Shown in pieces: positions 1 to 5,852 of a DNA stretch of 5,852 nucleotides. Position 1 is the stretch's first letter. Every line of letters starts with the position of its first letter. Position numbers and translations under genes: made by a program. The stretch is from Methylomarinum sp964474415. Lineage in GTDB: Bacteria > Pseudomonadota > Gammaproteobacteria > Methylococcales > Methylomonadaceae. The notes under the pieces are model-generated. The model saw nothing but the letters and a program-made list of their open reading frames with translations, did no database searches and was not told the DNA's origin. Location of the stretch: contig CAYYSO010000139.1 of NCBI GenBank assembly GCA_964474415.1, forward strand, positions 1 through 5,852, given 5' to 3'.

Positions 1-414
1 CTATTGTCCGGGTTGGGCGTGATCATATTAATATTGGTGGTGCGTTACCAAAGCGCAGTTAAAGCCATGCAAACATTGTTACCGGCTATTTTATCCGCAA
101 TTATAATTTTAGGCTCATGGGCCTTAACCGGCGCCGTTGTCAGTTTTCTGCATCTGGTTGCTTTCCTGTTGGTCGTGGCTATTTGTGTGGATTACGGGAT
201 TTTTTACCAGGAAAACCGCGGTGGCCGGATTACCTTAACCTATCAGGCTATGGCCGCGTCGATGTTAACCAGCGCTTTGGCTTTTGGCAGTCTGGCCGCG
301 GCCGAAAGTTCCTCGCTAAAAATTCTGGCGAGTGTCGTTTCGCTGGGGGTGGTTCTGGGGTTCTTGTTTTGTCCAATCGTTATCAGACATAATGTAATCA
401 AGAATAGGAGATAG
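1..414 (+). CDS. MMPL/RND-type predicted exporter, C-terminal part (5' end outside window)
   Basis: The reading frame is open from the first base and ends at TAG 412-414, giving 137 residues. It is the end of a larger membrane protein and has no genuine start here; the TTG at base 4 is internal. The sequence is strongly hydrophobic, with about five membrane segments (visible residues roughly 3-14, 24-43, 46-64, 85-101 and 106-127) and a short basic tail ending KNRR. The third segment carries CVDYGIF, with an Asp-Tyr pair at residues 64-65. In MMPL proteins such as mycobacterial MmpL3, an Asp-Tyr pair in TM10 belongs to the proton relay, and its distance from the C-terminus here fits TM10. The protein most resembles the predicted exporters grouped with MMPL in gammaproteobacteria, some of which sit in aryl-polyene or lipid biosynthesis clusters. 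Its substrate cannot be told because the upstream genes are not visible. The family call is fairly sure; the role is not. Confidence 0.82.
   Translation, partial: LLSGLGVIILILVVRYQSAVKAMQTLLPAILSAIIILGSWALTGAVVSFLHLVAFLLVVAICVDYGIFYQENRGGRITLTYQAMAASMLTSALAFGSLAAAESSSLKILASVVSLGVVLGFLFCPIVIRHNVIKNRR
406..410 (+). promoter_or_regulatory. Ribosome binding site of the 68-residue membrane protein
   Basis: AGGAG lies inside the last codons of the exporter gene, ten bases before ATG 421. The spacing is slightly long. Its position within the upstream gene suggests that the two genes are translated from one message. Confidence 0.6.
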
Positions 415-420
415 CAGTCA

Positions 421-627
421 ATGGAAAGTACAGCGCAAATTATTTGGGGAATGCTCTTCGGAGCAATCGGTTTAGGGTTTTTTGTTTATGGCAAAAAACA
501 AAAGGCAATAGTGCCTTTTGCAACAGGTATGGCTTTATTTGTTTTCCCGTATTTCATGGCAGATGTATATCAACTTGTTATTGTAGGCGCTGGGTTGGTG
601 GCTTTACCCTATTTTGTGAGAATTTAA
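421..627 (+). CDS. Small membrane protein of unknown function (68 aa)
   Basis: The ATG follows the exporter stop by six bases and is preceded by AGGAG, so this is a real gene cotranscribed with the exporter. The 68-residue product is nearly all hydrophobic. Likely membrane segments are residues 7-23, 31-47 and 50-66, separated by a short basic turn with the motif YGKKQK at residues 23-28. No soluble domain, signal peptide or catalytic motif is visible. Similar tiny proteins recur in gammaproteobacterial genomes and I recall some labelled 'amino acid transport protein', but nothing in the sequence supports transport of amino acids and I do not adopt that name. It could be an accessory or stabilising subunit of the adjacent exporter, which is a guess from position. 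The overlapping frame at 444-653 is rejected because it lacks a ribosome site and runs past the convergent gene's stop. Confidence 0.75.
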   Translation: MESTAQIIWGMLFGAIGLGFFVYGKKQKAIVPFATGMALFVFPYFMADVYQLVIVGAGLVALPYFVRI

Positions 628-629
628 GT

Positions 630-1733
630 TTAATACATCCGATGCCGGAATAGCCAGGATGCGCAACTCAAGGTCACTATACCAATTAGCGCCAAGGGCC
701 AATATTGTGCAAACAAAACTTCCGCCGGCAAGCCTTCAAGAAAAACGCCCCGTACAATGATTAGAAAATAACGCAAGGGATTAATCAGGGTTAAATTCTG
801 AACCAGTGGTGGCATATTAGCAATAGGCGTGGCAAACCCAGACAGTATAATCGCCGGGACAATAAACAGAAAAGCCCCTAACAGTCCCTGCTGTTGGGTG
901 ACGGCCAGTGATGAAATCATCAGTCCAACACCGATGACTGAAAACACAAACAAGACCACACCCAGATATAATGCAGCCAGACTTCCCGTCAGTGGCACTT
1001 CAAACCAGAAAGAGGCCATAAAAATAATAAATGAGGCTTCAACCACGCCGATAATCAATCCCGGTACGGCTTTACCTATTAATATCTGTAAGGGGATAAG
1101 CGGTGTCACCAGCAGTTGATCAAAGGTGCCCTGCTCGCGTTCCCGGGCAATAGATAAAGCGGTAACGATAATGGTAACGACCAGAGTCAACAGTCCGACA
1201 ATGCCGGTGACAATAAACCACTGACTTTCCAGATTGGGGTTAAACCAGGCTCTGACTCGTAACTGTGCCGGTGGCAAGGTCAAATGATGTTGTTTGGCCC
1301 AATCCAGATTAAAAGTCGCCAGGATGCTTTGCATATAGTTCAGGGCGATTAATGCGGTATTGGAATCTCGACCGTCGATTAAAATCTGTAATACCGCCGG
1401 TTGTTTTCCCAGCGCCAGATCGCGGCTGAAGTGTTGTCCAATATGCACAACCGCCAGAACTTTTTTTTCATCCAGCGCTGGTGCAATCTGTTGCTGATGA
1501 GTGATGGTCAAGGTGTTGGTAAATGCGTGTGAAGCACTGAAGCGTTCAATTAAATCCCGGGAAGCAATACTGCGATCTTCATTATAGATGGCTAGCGGAA
1601 TTTGATTCAGGTCGAAAGTTGCGGCGTAACCGAACACGAATAACTGGATAATCGGTGGGCCGATCAATACAAAGCGACTTTTCTTGTCTTTCACCAGAGC
1701 TAGAAACTCCTTGATAATTAATGCCAATATCAT
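630..1733 (-). CDS. ybhR: ABC-2 type permease, YbhR-like (inner-membrane subunit)
   Basis: This 367-residue protein is close to the length of E. coli YbhR (about 368). The architecture is that of ABC-2 export permeases. There is one N-terminal membrane segment (about 20-38), then a large periplasmic domain (about 40-170) with the HFSRDL and LIDGRDSNTA motifs, then a bundle of membrane segments at about 172-195, 218-240, 252-276, 283-303 and 342-360. The cytoplasmic motif AREREQGTF (196-204) precedes the second hydrophobic block and is the stretch expected to contact the ATPase. ILSGFATPIANMP (296-308) is the usual ABC-2 signature near the end. It is paralogous to the preceding permease and probably pairs with it as a heterodimer. 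ATG 1733 is three bases after the ybhS stop, with GGAG six bases before it, so translation is coupled. It is the last gene of the operon and its stop lies two bases from the stop of the convergent small gene. Confidence 0.93.
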   Translation of the reverse strand: MILALIIKEFLALVKDKKSRFVLIGPPIIQLFVFGYAATFDLNQIPLAIYNEDRSIASRDLIERFSASHAFTNTLTITHQQQIAPALDEKKVLAVVHIGQHFSRDLALGKQPAVLQILIDGRDSNTALIALNYMQSILATFNLDWAKQHHLTLPPAQLRVRAWFNPNLESQWFIVTGIVGLLTLVVTIIVTALSIAREREQGTFDQLLVTPLIPLQILIGKAVPGLIIGVVEASFIIFMASFWFEVPLTGSLAALYLGVVLFVFSVIGVGLMISSLAVTQQQGLLGAFLFIVPAIILSGFATPIANMPPLVQNLTLINPLRYFLIIVRGVFLEGLPAEVLFAQYWPLALIGIVTLSCASWLFRHRMY

Positions 1734-1736
1734 GCT

Positions 1737-2858
1737 TTACTCCAGTCTTTTCGGGGCTTTTTTGACCGCCAGTGTTAAAAACAGTGTCCCCATTAACAGC
1801 AATGCTCCGGCATTGGGCAGAATAACGGCCCAAATATTGCCGGCGAGAAATACTGTTTGCAAAATGGCGACAAAATAGCGGGCGCCGACCAGATAGGTAA
1901 AAAACTGTGCGGCTGCCGGCATACTGTTAATATCAAAAATAAAGCCAGATAATATAAAAGCAGGAAGAAAGGTCACGATAATGGCAATTTGACCGGCTAC
2001 AAACTGGTTTTTTGAGACGATGGAAATCAACAGTCCCATACCCAGCGCCACCAGTAAAAACAAGGTTCCTGTGAGTAACAAAATCCACAATGAACCGCGT
2101 AACGGTACGTCAAACAGAAATACGGCCATGGCAATTGACAATACCATACCGCCCATACCCAACAGATAATAGGGAATCAACTTCCCCAATAATACTTCAC
2201 TCAAGGTGACTGGAGTTGCAATCACCGCTTCCAAAGTACCACGCTCCCATTCCCTCGCCATCACCAGAGCGGTTAACAGGGCGCCGATTAAGGTCATAAT
2301 GACAGCGATCAGGCCAGGTACCAGAAAATATTTACTGAGGATGGCGCTGTTATACCAGATTCGCTGTTCAACAATAACCGGCTTTGACAATGAAATACCG
2401 CGCACTGTCGTCAAATGAGTCAGCCATTCATTCCAGGCGCCTTGTACATAGCCTGAAATCAAACGAGCGGTGTTGGCATCCACGCCATCGACAATCACCT
2501 GGATAGCCGGGGACTTTTGTTGGAATAATTCACGACTGAAATCCTCACGCAGGCGAATGATGGCCTTGATTTTTCTATGCTGCATGGCTTTTTTGGCCGC
2601 CGCCATGTCAACATAATGACGGGGCTGGAAATATTCGGAGCGTTCAAATGCGGCGCTAAAACTGGTTGTTTCAGGTGTGGTTTTGTCAATGACCCAGCCA
2701 ACCGGCACATGCGTGGCATCCAGGGATACGCCATAGCCAAACAGTAATAGCAGCACAACCGGTAGCACAAAAGCAATAGCCAGGCTACTCGGGTCACGCC
2801 AGACTTGTAAAAATTCTTTAATGATAAGTCCTTTAAGGCGCATGCGTTTGTTGATCAT
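1737..2858 (-). CDS. ybhS: ABC-2 type permease, YbhS-like (inner-membrane subunit)
   Basis: The 373-residue product matches E. coli YbhS in size (about 377) and place. An N-terminal membrane segment (about 25-45) is followed by a periplasmic domain (about 46-175) with DFSREL and VIVDGVDANTA. Membrane segments follow at about 177-200, 225-247, 257-280, 287-307 and 346-364. AREWERGTLEA (201-211) is the hallmark cytoplasmic motif next to the ATPase contact, and ILSGFIFDINSMP (302-314) is the conserved C-terminal motif. Its start overlaps the end of the ATPase gene as ATGA (2855-2858), so the ribosome probably reinitiates; a weak GAGG lies ten bases upstream. An in-frame ATG at codon 6 is possible, but the overlap favours the first. 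It is expected to form the export pore together with YbhR. For E. coli YbhFSR, cation/proton exchange and drug export have been reported; the substrate here is unknown. Confidence 0.93.
   Translation of the reverse strand: MINKRMRLKGLIIKEFLQVWRDPSSLAIAFVLPVVLLLLFGYGVSLDATHVPVGWVIDKTTPETTSFSAAFERSEYFQPRHYVDMAAAKKAMQHRKIKAIIRLREDFSRELFQQKSPAIQVIVDGVDANTARLISGYVQGAWNEWLTHLTTVRGISLSKPVIVEQRIWYNSAILSKYFLVPGLIAVIMTLIGALLTALVMAREWERGTLEAVIATPVTLSEVLLGKLIPYYLLGMGGMVLSIAMAVFLFDVPLRGSLWILLLTGTLFLLVALGMGLLISIVSKNQFVAGQIAIIVTFLPAFILSGFIFDINSMPAAAQFFTYLVGARYFVAILQTVFLAGNIWAVILPNAGALLLMGTLFLTLAVKKAPKRLE
1740..1743 (-). promoter_or_regulatory. Ribosome binding site of ybhR
   Basis: GGAG on the minus strand lies within the last codons of ybhS, six bases before ATG 1733. 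It supports that start and translational coupling of the two permeases. Confidence 0.65.
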
Positions 2859-4576
2859 GACTGTTTAGCCTCTATTAACCGGATGAAGGCATCTTCCATG
2901 GTCGGATTGGGTAAGTCCTTTGAACAGACTTGCTGTTTAACCTCAGCGGGTGTCCCGGCGGTCAGGATATCACCTTCCATCATAATAAGCAGATGATCAC
3001 AATATTCAGCCTCTTCCATAAAATGGGTGGTCACCAATACAGTGACGCCACTGGCAGCCAGTTGATTGGTCCGATTCCAGAATTCCCGTCTGCCTAAAGG
3101 ATCCACCCCCGAAGTCGGTTCATCAAGAAACAGAATTTCAGGTTCATGCATTAATGCACAGGCCATGGCCAATCGTTGTTTATAACCTAACGGCAAATTG
3201 CCGCTGATAGCGTCTTGCTCGGCTTCCAGTTCAAATTGTTGTAATGCCCATTGGATGCGTTGCCTGCGTTGCTGGTTACGTAACCCGTAAACGCTGCTAA
3301 AAAAGGCCAGATTCTGATTGACGCTTAAATTGGCATACAGGGAAAATTTTTGTGACATATAACCGATTCGTGCCCGGGCCTGTGCTGCAGCTGTTCGCAG
3401 GTCAACGCCAGCCACCCGCAATTGACCGCTGCTGGCGGGTAATAATCCGCACAGCATTCGGAAGGTAGTGGTTTTACCGGCGCCATTGGCACCCAGCAAA
3501 CCGAAAATTTCACCCCTGTTTACGCTAAAATGCAGTTTCTTGACAGCCTGAAAATTACCGAACCAACGGTCAACGCCATCGACACGAATAACCACTTCAT
3601 CAGCATCAAGGGGCAACTGTTTTTTGGCTGGAGTGTTCGGCGGCGAAGATGTATTACCACGACGTTCTTTTAACAGAGCAATAAAAGCATCTTCCAGTCG
3701 CGGTTCCGTCGGTGTCAACTTAAGGTTTTCAATATCAAGTCGGCTATCAGTTTCACTGACCACACGAACCTGATCACCCTGAATGACAGCATCGACAACT
3801 CCGGGTTGCCCGGTCAGGCTGTTTTGCAAGGCGCGGTTGGTAAGATCGGAACTGCGGGTCAGAAAACTGCGACCTTGCATTCTATTTTTGAAAAAATCCG
3901 GGCGGTTATGATCCAGCAACTGGCCTTCATCCAGCAGCACGACTTCACTACAACGTTCGGCTTCATCCAGATAGGCTGTACTTAAAATCACCGTCATGCC
4001 GTTGGTGCTGACCTGATGCTCAATAATACTCCATAATTCTCTGCGGGAAACCGGATCAACTCCGACGCTGGGTTCATCCAGCAACAACAGTTTGGGCTGA
4101 CTGAGCAAGGTACAGGCTAATCCCAGTTTTTGCTTCATACCACCGGACAAACGTCCGGCCAGTCGCTGGGTAAAAGGCGCCAGCCCCGTCATTCGGGTTA
4201 ATTCCTGAAAACGCTGTTGCCGTTCCAAAACACTGACACTATGCAAATCGGCATACAAATTCATGTTTTCAGCGACACTGAGATCTTCGTACAAACCGAA
4301 GCGTTGCGGCATATAGCCGATCAATTCATGAATCTGGTTAACCTGATGCTCACTGTCATAGCCGAATACAGTGGCGGTACCGGAATCAGCCAGCAATAAA
4401 CCGGCTGCCAGCCTTAATAGTGTTGTTTTACCAGCCCCATCGGGCCCTACCAGGCCGATGACAGCGCCTTTAGGCACAGTTAGCGATACATTTTGCAACG
4501 CCTTGACGGTACGCTGCCCCACCGTGAACGATTTTTCAATTGCTTGAAACTCAAGTGCATTTTCGGAGTCGCTCAT
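2855..4576 (-). CDS. ybhF: Fused two-domain ABC transporter ATPase, YbhF-like
   Basis: The 573-residue cytoplasmic ATPase is near the size of E. coli YbhF (about 578) and has two nucleotide-binding domains in one chain. Domain 1 has Walker A GPDGAGKTT (44-52), Q-loop Q91, signature LSGGMKQ (143-149), Walker B LLLLDE (163-168) and D-loop GVDP (172-175). Where the switch histidine should be it has Ala201 (STAYLDEAE). A domain of about 70 residues (230-300) ending PRLEDAFI follows, then a polar, Pro-rich linker (about 303-326). Domain 2 has Walker A GANGAGKTT (362-370), Q409, a noncanonical signature LPLGYKQR (461-468), Walker B ILFLDE (481-486), GVDP (490-493) and an intact switch His518 (TTHFMEEAE), and also ends with PTMEDAFI (558-565). 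The asymmetry suggests one working and one degenerate ATP site. The gene starts three bases after the ybhG stop with GGAG six bases upstream, and overlaps ybhS by four bases. Confidence 0.95.
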   Translation of the reverse strand: MSDSENALEFQAIEKSFTVGQRTVKALQNVSLTVPKGAVIGLVGPDGAGKTTLLRLAAGLLLADSGTATVFGYDSEHQVNQIHELIGYMPQRFGLYEDLSVAENMNLYADLHSVSVLERQQRFQELTRMTGLAPFTQRLAGRLSGGMKQKLGLACTLLSQPKLLLLDEPSVGVDPVSRRELWSIIEHQVSTNGMTVILSTAYLDEAERCSEVVLLDEGQLLDHNRPDFFKNRMQGRSFLTRSSDLTNRALQNSLTGQPGVVDAVIQGDQVRVVSETDSRLDIENLKLTPTEPRLEDAFIALLKERRGNTSSPPNTPAKKQLPLDADEVVIRVDGVDRWFGNFQAVKKLHFSVNRGEIFGLLGANGAGKTTTFRMLCGLLPASSGQLRVAGVDLRTAAAQARARIGYMSQKFSLYANLSVNQNLAFFSSVYGLRNQQRRQRIQWALQQFELEAEQDAISGNLPLGYKQRLAMACALMHEPEILFLDEPTSGVDPLGRREFWNRTNQLAASGVTVLVTTHFMEEAEYCDHLLIMMEGDILTAGTPAEVKQQVCSKDLPNPTMEDAFIRLIEAKQS

Positions 4577-4579
4577 AGC

Positions 4580-5608
4580 TCACTCCACACAAGGTTTTTT
4601 GCCGCTATGATCACTGCTTGATGTTAAAGGGATGTGAACGGTTACCGGCATACCGAGACGCAATTCATTTTGTGGATTACAGGCATAAACCCGAACCTGA
4701 TAAACCAGACTGGTGCGAAGTTCCGGGGTTTCAACCGTTTTTGGCGTAAATTCTGCTGCCGGTGAAATAAAACCAACCCAGCCGTCGTAAACCTTGCCAG
4801 GGTAACTGTCTGTTAAAATCTGTACGGCCAACCCGTATTTTAATTGACCTAGCTGATTTTCAGGCACATAGACTCTGGCCCAGACCGGGTCGATAAGCGC
4901 TAGTGTGAAAACCGGCGTACGATTGTCCGCCATATCGCCGGGTTCCAGAATTCTGTCTTGAATAATACCTTTGGATGGCGCATAAAGATGAGCATCCTGC
5001 CAGGTTTTTTTAGCCAGTTTAAGAGCGCTTTCATTGACTTTTAACAAGGCTTTCGCCTCGCTAATATCTTCTTTTCGCGGTCCGAGAACGGCAAGCGCAT
5101 GTAATTCCTTTAAAGCCTGCAATTTTTGCCGGTCAGCGTCTAATTTGGATCGGGCGCGATCAACGGATTCAATCGATGTCAATCGTCTTTTCACCAGCTT
5201 TTTCAGTCGATCATATTCTTTTTTGTCATAGAGTACATCGGCATTTATTGCCAACACATCGTCATGTGCTTTGCGAATATCTTCAGGACGTGAACCGGTT
5301 ACCAATCTCGATACTACCTGCCGTTGAGCTTCAGTTTTTGCTTCGGCGCTATCAATCGCGTACTGAAAACGATCCAGATCCTGTATTGCCAGCAATTGTC
5401 CCTTAATAACCCGGTCACCTTCCTTGACTTTCATTTCAGCGATATGTTCGGGGTCATGAAAGGTCAACTCAACCTGGCGAATATCAATATTGCCATACAA
5501 CGTTAAACTGGATTCATCGTTTGTTAACTTAGAGGTAAAGCGCCAGATGCCAAATGTAAGTCCGGCAATGGCGATAGCGATTAAAATTATTTTAAGCGGT
5601 TTAGGCAT
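4580..5608 (-). CDS. ybhG: HlyD-family periplasmic adaptor (membrane fusion protein), YbhG-like
   Basis: With the start at 5608 the product has 342 residues, near E. coli YbhG (about 332). A basic N-terminus and one membrane anchor or uncleaved signal (about 5-23) lead into the periplasm. The two halves of the lipoyl/barrel-sandwich domain are at about 41-79 (with VKEGDRVIKGQLLA) and 206-240 (with LYAPSKGIIQDRILEPGDM). A charged coiled-coil hairpin (about 80-205) lies between them, and a beta-barrel and membrane-proximal part follow (about 241-329). The hairpin carries two related motifs, GSRPEDI (105-111) and GPRKEDI (176-182), typical of this subgroup, and R134/L138/S145 in the spacing of the TolC-docking RLS motif. 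A longer frame starting at 5719 is rejected because it would overlap the upstream gene by 56 bases and place 37 polar residues before the anchor. The protein should link the YbhFSR pump to a TolC-type channel, none of which is encoded in the window. Confidence 0.92.
   Translation of the reverse strand: MPKPLKIILIAIAIAGLTFGIWRFTSKLTNDESSLTLYGNIDIRQVELTFHDPEHIAEMKVKEGDRVIKGQLLAIQDLDRFQYAIDSAEAKTEAQRQVVSRLVTGSRPEDIRKAHDDVLAINADVLYDKKEYDRLKKLVKRRLTSIESVDRARSKLDADRQKLQALKELHALAVLGPRKEDISEAKALLKVNESALKLAKKTWQDAHLYAPSKGIIQDRILEPGDMADNRTPVFTLALIDPVWARVYVPENQLGQLKYGLAVQILTDSYPGKVYDGWVGFISPAAEFTPKTVETPELRTSLVYQVRVYACNPQNELRLGMPVTVHIPLTSSSDHSGKKPCVE
4583..4586 (-). promoter_or_regulatory. Ribosome binding site of ybhF
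   Basis: GGAG on the minus strand, inside the last codons of ybhG and six bases before ATG 4576. It fixes the ybhF start and shows coupling with the adaptor gene. Confidence 0.65.
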
Positions 5609-5615
5609 TTTATGA

Positions 5616-5619
5616 TTCC
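5616..5619 (-). promoter_or_regulatory. Probable ribosome binding site deciding the ybhG start
   Basis: GGAA on the minus strand lies seven bases before ATG 5608. It is a modest site, but together with the membrane anchor beginning right after this ATG and the upstream gene's stop at 5664-5666 it favours 5608 over the earlier in-frame ATG at 5719. Confidence 0.45.
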
Positions 5620-5663
5620 GGTTAATTATCCTGGAAAAGACCAGTTGGATATGAAGGCTGGTA

Positions 5664-5852
5664 TTAACACGGCCCATGCGGTGTGGTTTTACAGCGTTCT
5701 GTTGACATTTTATCGGCAACTTTCATGCAAGGCGGGCTTTGTTGTAAATGCCGGATGGCTGTTAGTGTGTCATTGAGCAGTTTATCCGCCAGATCACGAC
5801 TGAAGTTTTCTTTAATCACCATTCGCAATACCACGATATGTTCTGCATTAGG
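5664..5852 (-). CDS. Probable TetR-family regulator, C-terminal part (5' end outside window)
   Basis: The only minus-strand frame open through to the window edge encodes 62 residues ending at TAA (5664-5666). No start is assigned because the gene continues beyond the window. The visible part begins with a predicted helix containing VVLRMVIKE (7-15), then further amphipathic helix (about 18-38), then a polar tail with cysteines at 42, 54 and 62. The helix resembles the dimerisation helices near the end of TetR-type repressors, but the DNA-binding domain is not visible, so the call rests on weak similarity plus context. In E. coli the TetR-type regulator gene cecR (ybiH) directly precedes ybhG on the same strand, which is the arrangement seen here. 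The gap to ybhG is 55 bases, so it probably belongs to the same transcript and may regulate it. Another helical protein cannot be excluded. Confidence 0.45.
   Translation of the reverse strand, partial: PNAEHIVVLRMVIKENFSRDLADKLLNDTLTAIRHLQQSPPCMKVADKMSTERCKTTPHGPC

Noticed and set aside
829..1119. Plus-strand frame of 96 codons antisense to ybhR, and similar frames at 2206-2418, 4217-4399, 5034-5231 and 5176-5406.
   Set aside because: All lie wholly opposite well-supported genes, have no convincing ribosome sites and show no recognisable protein features.
1461..1468. Run of eight A on the coding strand of ybhR (Glu-Lys-Lys codons), a possible slippage site.
   Set aside because: The frame continues normally on both sides and the full-length permease is intact, so there is no sign of programmed frameshifting.
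2495..2797. Minus-strand frame of 100 codons inside ybhS, and others at 1582-1833 and 3325-3513.
   Set aside because: They are alternative frames of the permease and ATPase genes, whose main frames carry clear family motifs throughout.
630..2858. The two adjacent permease genes as a recent tandem duplication.
   Set aside because: They share motifs and layout but differ widely in sequence, as expected for the ancient YbhS/YbhR paralogue pair.
5625..5655. Minus-strand GATAAT (5625-5630) with TTCATA (5650-5655) as a promoter for ybhG.
   Set aside because: The 19-base spacing is long and the -35 match is weak, so it is too poor to list as a promoter.
5702..5707. Perfect TTGACA on the plus strand, a possible -35 box.
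   Set aside because: No -10-like hexamer lies about 17 bases downstream, and no plus-strand gene is supported at the right end.
5760..5816. NFSRDLA in the right-end protein resembles FSRDLA/FSREL in the two permeases, raising the idea of a third permease fragment.
   Set aside because: The VDG/IDG-x-D-x-NTA motif that should follow is absent and the tail is polar, so the match looks like coincidence.

Overview
The window looks like ordinary chromosomal DNA of a gammaproteobacterium. GC content is moderate by eye, genes are tightly packed, and the main gene set has the order and sizes of the Escherichia coli ybhG-ybhF-ybhS-ybhR exporter operon. The genus cannot be fixed from the sequence. A free-living gammaproteobacterium, possibly a methanotroph or a Legionella-like relative, is only an impression.

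Left part (1-627, plus strand): the last 137 residues of an MMPL/RND-type predicted exporter, followed six bases after its stop by a 68-residue membrane protein of unknown function. The rest of that operon lies outside the window to the left.

Main part (630-5852, minus strand, read from right to left): the end of a probable TetR-type regulator (5664-5852, cut by the window edge), a HlyD-family periplasmic adaptor (ybhG-like, 4580-5608), a fused two-domain ABC ATPase (ybhF-like, 2855-4576) and two paralogous ABC-2 permeases (ybhS-like 1737-2858 and ybhR-like 630-1733). The last four genes are spaced by 3 bases, a 4-base ATGA overlap and 3 bases, so they are almost certainly one transcript with coupled translation. 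The simplest model is a tripartite exporter. YbhF drives a YbhS-YbhR heterodimer in the inner membrane, and YbhG bridges to a TolC-type outer membrane channel encoded elsewhere. The upstream regulator would control the operon, as CecR does in E. coli.

The two transcription units converge with only two bases between their stop codons, and no clear terminator is visible. I found no mobile elements, CRISPR arrays, RNA genes or long repeats, and no stretch over 300 bases without a gene. I do not see a new biological system here. The points most worth a second look are the asymmetric ATP sites of YbhF, the TolC-docking motif in the YbhG hairpin, the start-site conflict at ybhG, and the cysteine-containing tail of the regulator.
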